Source: AEGEAN-183 sp964342745
GTDB lineage: Bacteria > Pseudomonadota > Gammaproteobacteria > Magnimaribacterales > Magnimaribacteraceae
Assembly (NCBI GenBank): GCA_964342745.1
Contig: CAYFFW010000026.1
Span: forward strand, 1-18,330
Direction: 5' to 3'
Length of the DNA: 18,330 nt
Shown: positions 5,245 through 11,893 of the stretch, one piece after another
Numbering within the stretch: position 1 is the stretch's first letter
Layout of the letters: every line of letters starts with the position of its first letter
Notes under the pieces: model-generated
Told to the model about the DNA's origin: nothing
Database searches by the model: none
Seen by the model: only the letters and a program-made list of their open reading frames with translations
Translations under genes and position numbers: made by a program

Positions 5245-7695
5245 ATGGATAAGATTGATGCTCTTATCAAAGAGTTAACCCTTGAAGAGAAGGTCTCTAT
5301 CTTATCTGGTTCTGACTCTTGGCACACAACGGCAGTAGAAAGGCTGTCTATTCCTAGAATAAAAATGACAGATGGGCCAAATGGGGCTCGTGGAGATGGT
5401 GTTAGTAAGGTTTCTTCAGCCTGTTATCCAAACGGTTCAGCTTTAGCCTCTACTTGGAATACTGACTTGATTGAAGAGTTAGGTAAATCTTTAGGAAGAG
5501 AAGCAAAGAGTAAGGATGCAGATGTTTTATTAGGACCCACTATAAACATTCATAGACACCCTCTTGGAGGAAGGCACTTTGAGTGTTATTCAGAGGACCC
5601 TTTTCTAACAGGCCTAGTAACTGTGGCCTATGTTAAAGGTGTTCAGTCAGAAGGTGTTGCTGCTTGCATAAAACACTTTGTAGGAAATGATACTGAATAT
5701 CAAAGACATACAGTCAGTTCTAATATAAAACCAAGACCTCTTAGAGAAATATATTTATTACCATTTGAGATGGGAATAAAACAAGGAGGCGCTTTGAGCG
5801 TAATGTCAGCTTATAACCAGCTTAATAACACCTATTGTTCTTCAAGCGAAGAACTTCTAATCAATATCCTCAAAGAAGAATGGAACTTTCCAGGCTATGT
5901 AGTAAGTGATTGGGGGGCTGCATTGCAGACAATAGAAAATGCTAATGGAGGCCTGGATTGCGAAATGCCGGGTCCAGCAAAGACCTGGGGCGTAAATCTT
6001 GTTAAGGCTGTTGAAGATAAAAAAGTTAAAGAAGAGATAATTGATGACAAGGTAAAAAGAATATTAAGAATAGCTGAATTCACAGGTAGGTTGGACAGTC
6101 CTGAAGAAAAAGCTGAAGAGTCAATTAACCTCAAGGAAGATGGTATTTTAATAAGAGAAGTTGCCAGTCAATCAATGGTTCTTCTTAAGAATGAAAATGT
6201 TTTACCTTTTAAGGAATCTGAAATTAAAAAACTTGCTGTAATTGGACCTAATGCTAAAGCAGGTCAATTTATAGGGGGTGGTAGTGCAACAGTAAAACCT
6301 CATTATGTAATTCATCCTTTGGAAGGGTTAACAGAAAATCTTAAAGAGAAAGTAAAAGTTAAATATGCTAAAGGGTGTCACACTTATAAGTATTATCCCC
6401 CAATTGAGTCTGACTTAATTAGTTGTCCTAAAAGCAAAAATCCAGGGTTTTTAGTAGATTTCTATAAAGGAGAAGATTTTCATGGAGAAGCACTGAAGTC
6501 ATCAGTAATGAAAGGCGGGAGATTTTGGGCTTTAACAGGTTTTGGTATTGATGTGGCAATGAAAATGAAATCCCCTTCGCTTTCGGTAAGGTTTACATCC
6601 AAGTTAAAACCAAAAATATCCGGTAACCATGAATTTGAATTAGTGAGTATAGGCCCTGCAAGATTAAAGGTAGACGGAATGGAGATCGTCGATAATTGGA
6701 CCTCTCAGGATCCTGGAGATGCCTTTTTCTCTTATGGTAGTGCACCTCGTAGATCTTCAATAGAACTAGAAAAAGACAAAGAATATCTTTTAGAGGTTGA
6801 ATATAAGTGGCAAGGAAGGTTTCCAGCAGTACAAATTGGAATGCTCCCTCCTGATGAAGAAGATTTAATAAAACAAGCCGTCTCTTTAGTTAAAGAATGT
6901 GATGCTGTAGTAATGTTAGTAGGTACAAATTCAGATTGGGAAACTGAAGGCAATGATAGGTCTGAACTCGGACTTCCAGGAGAACAAGATGAGCTTATTC
7001 ATAAAATAGTAAAAGCTAATCCTAATACTGTTGTTGTGCTTAATACAGGCTCGCCAGTTAGCATGCCTTGGCTTAAAGAGACTAAATCCATTTTACAGTG
7101 TTGGTTTCCAGGCCAGGAGTTTGGTAATGCGCTTTATGACATCCTTTTCGGTAAAACTAACCCTTCAGGAAAGCTTCCAACTACTTTCCCCAAGAGGATA
7201 GAAGATACGCCTGCTTTTAATCATTATCCTGGTAAAAATTTACAAATGGATTATTTAGAAGATATTTTTGTAGGATATCGATGGTATGAAAAAGAAGAGA
7301 TAAAACCATTATTCTCATTTGGATACGGTCTCTCCTATACTAACTTTGAATATTCAAGTCTAAGGATTATCCCTCCGAAAGAAGAAGATTCAGCTATTGC
7401 CTTCTCATTTACTGTAACTAATGCAGGTAAAATTTCAGGAAAAGAAATAGTCCAATGTTATCTAAGTGTCCCAAACTCATCAGTTGTTAGAGCGCCCAAA
7501 GAGCTTAAGAGATTTTCCAAAGTTGACCTTAAGGCAGGAGAGTCCAAGGAAATAATTTTTGAGTTAAATGAAAGAGATCTTTCTTATTGGAATGAGAAGG
7601 AAGGTAGTTGGTCTATAGAGCCTGCGGAATACAGGATTTCTGTAGGAGGTTCTTCTGATGAAACACCTCTTGAAGCTTCAGCTTGGTTAGGTTAA
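5245..7695 (+). CDS. Glycoside hydrolase family 3 beta-glycosidase with PA14 insert
   Basis: The 816-residue enzyme has the order N-terminal TIM-barrel, alpha/beta sandwich interrupted by a PA14 domain (about 400-532), and C-terminal fibronectin-III-like domain (about 700-805). The nucleophile is Asp222 in VVSDWGA. The acid/base is likely Glu568 in WETEGNDR, the arrangement seen in PA14-type family-3 enzymes. CIKHFVGND is the conserved KHF substrate-binding motif. Retaining family-3 enzymes remove terminal glucose or related sugars from oligosaccharides; the exact sugar is not readable here. No signal peptide is seen at the N-terminus, so it probably acts in the cytoplasm on imported glycosides. 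The ribosome-binding site is weak, and the start 14 bases after the HD gene suggests translational coupling. Its stop is 3 bases from a convergent gene. Confidence 0.93.
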   Translation: MDKIDALIKELTLEEKVSILSGSDSWHTTAVERLSIPRIKMTDGPNGARGDGVSKVSSACYPNGSALASTWNTDLIEELGKSLGREAKSKDADVLLGPTINIHRHPLGGRHFECYSEDPFLTGLVTVAYVKGVQSEGVAACIKHFVGNDTEYQRHTVSSNIKPRPLREIYLLPFEMGIKQGGALSVMSAYNQLNNTYCSSSEELLINILKEEWNFPGYVVSDWGAALQTIENANGGLDCEMPGPAKTWGVNLVKAVEDKKVKEEIIDDKVKRILRIAEFTGRLDSPEEKAEESINLKEDGILIREVASQSMVLLKNENVLPFKESEIKKLAVIGPNAKAGQFIGGGSATVKPHYVIHPLEGLTENLKEKVKVKYAKGCHTYKYYPPIESDLISCPKSKNPGFLVDFYKGEDFHGEALKSSVMKGGRFWALTGFGIDVAMKMKSPSLSVRFTSKLKPKISGNHEFELVSIGPARLKVDGMEIVDNWTSQDPGDAFFSYGSAPRRSSIELEKDKEYLLEVEYKWQGRFPAVQIGMLPPDEEDLIKQAVSLVKECDAVVMLVGTNSDWETEGNDRSELGLPGEQDELIHKIVKANPNTVVVLNTGSPVSMPWLKETKSILQCWFPGQEFGNALYDILFGKTNPSGKLPTTFPKRIEDTPAFNHYPGKNLQMDYLEDIFVGYRWYEKEEIKPLFSFGYGLSYTNFEYSSLRIIPPKEEDSAIAFSFTVTNAGKISGKEIVQCYLSVPNSSVVRAPKELKRFSKVDLKAGESKEIIFELNERDLSYWNEKEGSWSIEPAEYRISVGGSSDETPLEASAWLG

Positions 7696-7698
7696 TTA

Positions 7699-8499
7699 TT
7701 ATTTAGCTGTTAAACCGCCATCAACAATAATTTCTGTACCGGTTATAAACGAACTATCATCAGAAGCTAAGAAAACTGCAGTTTGAGCAATTTCTTCTGG
7801 TTTTCCAAATCTTGCTAGAGGATGAAGTTCTGAAAGTTGAGCTCTTGCTTCGTTATCACCTGATCCCGTTTGTTCTATCATAGAATTTACGACCTGTGCT
7901 CCCATTTGTGTGTCTATAACTCCAGGGTGGATACTATTAACCCTAATGTTGTAGTCTAGGTTTGCACATTCTATGGCAGTGCTTTTTGTAAACAATCTAA
8001 CTGCTCCTTTAGAAGCTGTATATGCCCCATGGTTAGAGCTACCAACTAAACCAGCTACAGATGATAAATTTATGATAGATCCACTAGAATCTTGGTTCAT
8101 TGATCTCTTTTTTATCTCTGGAATTGAAACTTTTGTACCCAAGAATACTCCTTCAACATTTACAGAAAACATTTTTTTCCAGTCTTCCAGAGAAGTTTCT
8201 TCAATTAAGCTAGGAAAATAAATTCCTGCATTGTTAACCAGTATATCAAGGCCACCAAAAATCTTAGAGCAATGGTTAATAGTGTCATGCCATTCTGATT
8301 CTAGAGTTACATCATGTTTAATAAAAGTAGCCTGAAGTCCTTTTTCAATTAGTTCATTTACCTTAGATTTTCCTTCTTCAATTAATAGATCGCTTATGAC
8401 TACCTTGGCCCCTGCTAGACACATAGCTTCAGATATGGCACCACCAATACCTCTGGCTCCACCAGAAATTAACGCAACTTTGTTACTAAGATCAGCCAA
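7699..8499 (-). CDS. Short-chain dehydrogenase/reductase (classical), TTG start
   Basis: The 266-residue Rossmann enzyme shows the cofactor loop SGGARGIG (12-19), an acidic Asp37 after beta-2 favouring NAD over NADP, NNAG (89-92), the catalytic Ser147 and Tyr160-x3-Lys164, and a GG-containing C-terminus (VDGGL) typical of FabG-like members. It interconverts an alcohol and a ketone with NAD(H); the substrate is not determinable. The start codon is TTG: translation-stop TAG of the upstream gene, two bases, then TTG, preceded at seven bases by AGAAGG. Nothing upstream in this frame offers ATG, and starting here gives a normal SDR N-terminus. It is the second gene of a two-SDR operon and converges with the glycosidase. 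Confidence 0.93.
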   Translation of the reverse strand: MADLSNKVALISGGARGIGGAISEAMCLAGAKVVISDLLIEEGKSKVNELIEKGLQATFIKHDVTLESEWHDTINHCSKIFGGLDILVNNAGIYFPSLIEETSLEDWKKMFSVNVEGVFLGTKVSIPEIKKRSMNQDSSGSIINLSSVAGLVGSSNHGAYTASKGAVRLFTKSTAIECANLDYNIRVNSIHPGVIDTQMGAQVVNSMIEQTGSGDNEARAQLSELHPLARFGKPEEIAQTAVFLASDDSSFITGTEIIVDGGLTAK

Positions 8500-8501
8500 T
8501 T

Positions 8502-9410
8502 CTATACCTTCTCTGGAGCGCCTTTCTCTGACACCTCGCTATCATGGTGTTTTTTGGCTTCTAATAGCTCTGGCATTAATTTATTTAGCTGTTCTATGGT
8601 CCAAAGTTTTTCAGTAGTGAAGGATTTTATAACGGCAGGTTGTTGCATTATTCCAACAATACCTCCCTGAGAGTGAATTATCTGTGAAGTGACTTCATTA
8701 GCAGCCTCTGAACATAACCAAGTAATCACTGGAGCTATTTGTTCAGGTCCTTGAGTCCAGTCATTTTCGTCATACTTTCTACCAGCAGCTTCAATTAAAT
8801 CTATGGTTAGTCTTGTTGCAGCACCAGGTGAAATAGTATTCACAGTACATTTGTATTTAGCTACTTCCAGTGCAAGAGATCGAGTAAATCCAGCAATACC
8901 AGCTTTTGCAGCTCCATAATTAGTTTGACCAAAATTTCCAAATAAACCTGATACAGAAGACATATTAAGAATTCTGCAATTTGATCTGTTGTTATCTCTT
9001 ATGTATTGAACAAAAGGGCGTGTACAGTTGTAATGACCTTTTAAATGAACTTCCATGATTCCATCCCACTCACTTTCCTCCATGTTGTACAAAGTTTTAT
9101 CTCTTAGGATGCCTGCATTATTTACTAAAATATCCATGGCTCCAAAAGAATCAATGCAAGTTTTAAAGATACTTTTACCCCCTTTAACTGTAGCAACAGT
9201 ATCATAATTTGCTGAAGCCTCTCCTCCTAAATCTTTGATTTCATTGACAACATCATCAGCAATTCTTCCATCTCCGCTACCATCCCTATCTCCTCCTAAA
9301 TCATTAACTACTATTTTTGCTCCCTCTTTAGCAAAGTTTATACAGATTTCTCTACCTATACCTCTTCCTGCTCCAGTGACAACAGCTATTTTTCCATTTA
9401 ATACACCCAT
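8502..9410 (-). CDS. Short-chain dehydrogenase resembling the hydroxyacyl-CoA dehydrogenase domain of MFE-2
   Basis: The 302-residue protein has TGAGRGIG (12-19), then NDLGGDRDGSG (36-46), NNAGILRD (97-104), Ser151-Ser152, and Tyr165-x3-Lys169 within GNFGQTNYGAAKAG. The NDLGG and GNFGQ...Y signatures are those of the (3R)-hydroxyacyl-CoA dehydrogenase part of peroxisomal multifunctional enzyme type 2 (17-beta-HSD4). Bacterial stand-alone relatives occur in fatty-acid and steroid degradation. It stops after the dehydrogenase region, with a helical tail of about 50 residues and no hydratase-2 or sterol-carrier domain. Substrate is inferred to be a 3-hydroxyacyl-CoA or similar. GGAGAAG directly before ATG supports the start. 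It is first in the operon with the TTG-started SDR and is divergent from the symporter. Confidence 0.9.
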   Translation of the reverse strand: MGVLNGKIAVVTGAGRGIGREICINFAKEGAKIVVNDLGGDRDGSGDGRIADDVVNEIKDLGGEASANYDTVATVKGGKSIFKTCIDSFGAMDILVNNAGILRDKTLYNMEESEWDGIMEVHLKGHYNCTRPFVQYIRDNNRSNCRILNMSSVSGLFGNFGQTNYGAAKAGIAGFTRSLALEVAKYKCTVNTISPGAATRLTIDLIEAAGRKYDENDWTQGPEQIAPVITWLCSEAANEVTSQIIHSQGGIVGIMQQPAVIKSFTTEKLWTIEQLNKLMPELLEAKKHHDSEVSEKGAPEKV

Positions 9411-9474
9411 AACTTCTCCATTTTTAATTGCCTTATTCTATCTATTTATTTAGAAATAATAAAAAAAGACAGTT

Positions 9475-9512
9475 TGTTAAATTATGTCTTATGAAAGACA
9501 ATGTATTTAACA
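9475..9512. promoter_or_regulatory. Nested inverted repeat in the divergent promoter region
   Basis: An outer perfect repeat TGTTAAAT (9475-9482) with ATTTAACA (9505-9512) encloses an inner perfect repeat TGTCTT (9485-9490) with AAGACA (9495-9500) around ATGA. A candidate plus-strand promoter, TTGTTA (9474-9479) and GACAAT (9497-9502) 17 bases apart, lies over it, so a dimeric regulator binding here would control the symporter and perhaps the divergent SDR operon. There is no T-run, so a terminator is unlikely. A hairpin in the mRNA leader is an alternative. Confidence 0.45.
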
Positions 9513-9522
9513 GGGAAGGATA

Positions 9523-11091
9523 ATGGTTGATTCAGATGTAAAAGCACAACGAGCTTCAATAGGAACTCAACTTTTCTATGGATTTGGATCAATCTCAGTA
9601 GGAATAAAAAATAATCTTTTAGGCACTTTTCTTCTTATCTATTACAACGTTGCTCTTGGTCTCGACGCTATATTGGCTGCAACTGCTTTATCAATAGCTT
9701 TAGTTTTTGATGCAGTTTCAGACCCTTTAATTGGTGTATGGTCTGATAGAACAAAAACTAAATGGGGAAGAAGACATCCCTTTATGTACTTCTCGATCAT
9801 ACCTTTTTCTTTGTCATATTATTTTATTTTGAGCGACCCAGGGGACATAAGCCAAGATAATTTATTCTGGAGATTAGTGTTTTGGTTAATTGTTTTAAGA
9901 ATGTGCATGACTCTTTTTGAGGTACCAAGAGGCGCCTTAGCTCCTGAGTTGTCTAAAGATTATGATCAGAGAAACAATCTTGCTGCTTTATCTATGATTT
10001 TTGGATGGGCAGGTGGAGCCGGTATAGATTCAATTGCAAGAGCTTTTTGGCTGGAATCATTTGTAGATATAAACGGTTATCAGTCTTTAGCTTTTTGGGG
10101 TGGCATTGGTATTTTTATTGGAGCAGCAGTTAGTTGTATTGGTACGCACAGAAATATTCCTGATTTATATCAACCGGAATCAAGGTCTTTAGGTTTAGAA
10201 CCTTTTTTAATAGAAACAAAAAAAGAACCAAATTTAATTCTACAATTCATTAAAAAATTAAGCTCTTCTCTTTTTAGTATTTTAGCTTCTATCATAGGGT
10301 TTGTTTCTTGGCTTAAAGCAAATCTATCGCTTTTTATAAAAGAATTAAAACAGACTCTATCAAACAGAGCTTGGTTAGTTCTCTTTTTATCAGGCTGTTT
10401 CTATGCATTGTTAGTAGGTTTAGAGTCTGGTGTTGGAACTTATTACAATGAATTCTTTTGGCAATGGAAACCTGGAGAGATAGCTCTCTATCCTCTTTTA
10501 GCTATTGTAGGTGTAGGCACTTTAGTTATTTGTGCTCCTTTTATTGCTAAGGGAAGGAGTAAGAAAAAAATAGCTGTAGGAGTATTTATTTTTACAATAA
10601 TTGTTGGTCCTTTACCAGTAGCCCTAAGGTTAGTTGACCTTTATTACGGAACAAATATTATTCCACAAAATGGCTCAAATTCTTTATGGTACATATTGGC
10701 TATACATCAAGCTGCTATGGCAGCTTTAGGTGCCTTAGGGTTTGTTTTTATTGGTTCTATGTCTATGGATATAGTAGAGCAAGTTGAAAAAAGTACAGAC
10801 AGAAGGGAGGAAGGGCTTTTAGGCACTATTAATGCTTTTGTACATAAATTGGTTGGAGCTGGAGGCGTACTTATTAGCGGACTTATTATAAGTTTTGCTG
10901 GTTTTGATAACCCTAATGCAACCCAGGCAGAGCTTTATGGAGGTGATATTATTAATAATTTTGCCGTTATTCACTTAGTTATTGGTATTACACTTCCCTT
11001 TATTTCAACTTTGCTTGTTCTCTTTTATGACATAGATAGGTATAAACACAATACACATGTATCTGATCTTGGGTATATTGAAGAAGATTAA
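9523..11091 (+). CDS. GPH-family (MFS_2) cation:solute symporter
   Basis: The 522-residue inner-membrane protein has about twelve hydrophobic segments and the glycoside-pentoside-hexuronide symporter signature: D67-P68-L69-I70-G71, then S74-D75-R76, and W81-G82-R83-R84-H85-P86 after TM2. A second conserved block after the central loop reads EEGLLGTINAFVHKLVGA. Relatives such as MelB use Na+ or H+ to import sugars; marine homologues are numerous and mostly untested. Compared with the paralogue at 14793, the central loop between TM6 and TM7 is about 40 residues longer and partly hydrophobic. CAGGGAAGGATA before ATG supports the start, and the FYGFGSIS context matches the paralogue. The stop codon overlaps the rhomboid start (TAATG). 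Confidence 0.93.
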   Translation: MVDSDVKAQRASIGTQLFYGFGSISVGIKNNLLGTFLLIYYNVALGLDAILAATALSIALVFDAVSDPLIGVWSDRTKTKWGRRHPFMYFSIIPFSLSYYFILSDPGDISQDNLFWRLVFWLIVLRMCMTLFEVPRGALAPELSKDYDQRNNLAALSMIFGWAGGAGIDSIARAFWLESFVDINGYQSLAFWGGIGIFIGAAVSCIGTHRNIPDLYQPESRSLGLEPFLIETKKEPNLILQFIKKLSSSLFSILASIIGFVSWLKANLSLFIKELKQTLSNRAWLVLFLSGCFYALLVGLESGVGTYYNEFFWQWKPGEIALYPLLAIVGVGTLVICAPFIAKGRSKKKIAVGVFIFTIIVGPLPVALRLVDLYYGTNIIPQNGSNSLWYILAIHQAAMAALGALGFVFIGSMSMDIVEQVEKSTDRREEGLLGTINAFVHKLVGAGGVLISGLIISFAGFDNPNATQAELYGGDIINNFAVIHLVIGITLPFISTLLVLFYDIDRYKHNTHVSDLGYIEED

Positions 11092-11891
11092 TGTTTCTTT
11101 TTCCTTTCTCTGACGACAATCCTACTAACAACAAGCCTATAATTACTTATTGCATTATTGGTATTTGTTGCTTTATTTTTTTATGGCAGATTACCTTACC
11201 GCCTGATTTATATGCTTCTGCAATTTATAACTTTGGGTTTGTCCCAGCTTCACTTTTAGGCGAGAGGGAGAGCTATATATCATCAAACTTAACTTTATTT
11301 ACTTCTATGTTTATGCACGGCGGATGGATGCACTTAATTGGAAATATGGTTTTTTTATGGATATTTGGAGACAACATTGAAGACTCAATGGGTCGAGGGA
11401 AATTCCTTTTCTTTTATCTTTTATGTGGTGTCCTAGCTGCCTTTGCCCAGGCTTTAATAGATCCATTATCTGAAATACCTATGATTGGAGCGAGCGGAGC
11501 TATTGCTGGCGTACTAGGCGCTTACTTTCTTCTTCACCCCAAAGCAAATGTAAATGTTCTTTTTTGGATTTTATTTTTTGTAACAGTGATCAGAGTTCCT
11601 GCTTCAATAGTTCTAGGATTTTGGATTGTGAGTCAATTCTTTTCAGCAGATTTCTCAGGAGGAGCAGAAGGAGGGGTTGCCTACCTGGCCCACATAGGAG
11701 GTTTTATTGCCGGTATGGCTTTGATATCTTTTTTTAAAAAAACTGAGGTTCCTATATGGGATAAGCCGAACTCTAGCCCCTTTGAATCCTTAGACCTTGA
11801 GTTAACAAAAATACTCCAAGGTAGTAAAGTGGAAGAGGGGAGTTTTAAAGAGGATTTTATAAAAAGCTCTGATAAGACCAAAAGGCATTAA
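11091..11891 (+). CDS. Rhomboid-family intramembrane serine protease
   Basis: The 266-residue polytopic membrane protein shows the rhomboid signatures in order: an L1-loop/TM2 segment MHGGWMHLIGNM with HxxxN, the nucleophile Ser135 in GASGAIAG, and His201 in AHIGGFIAGM. Ser and His form the catalytic dyad that cuts substrates inside the membrane. About six helices are predicted, followed by a hydrophilic cytosolic tail of roughly 55 residues. The ATG shares its A with the stop of the symporter (TAATG), so its translation is coupled to it. Two bases separate it from the DUF3604 gene, whose product has an N-terminal membrane anchor and could in principle be a substrate. That link is only inference from gene order. 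Confidence 0.95.
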   Translation: MFLFPFSDDNPTNNKPIITYCIIGICCFIFLWQITLPPDLYASAIYNFGFVPASLLGERESYISSNLTLFTSMFMHGGWMHLIGNMVFLWIFGDNIEDSMGRGKFLFFYLLCGVLAAFAQALIDPLSEIPMIGASGAIAGVLGAYFLLHPKANVNVLFWILFFVTVIRVPASIVLGFWIVSQFFSADFSGGAEGGVAYLAHIGGFIAGMALISFFKKTEVPIWDKPNSSPFESLDLELTKILQGSKVEEGSFKEDFIKSSDKTKRH

Positions 11892-11893
11892 TA

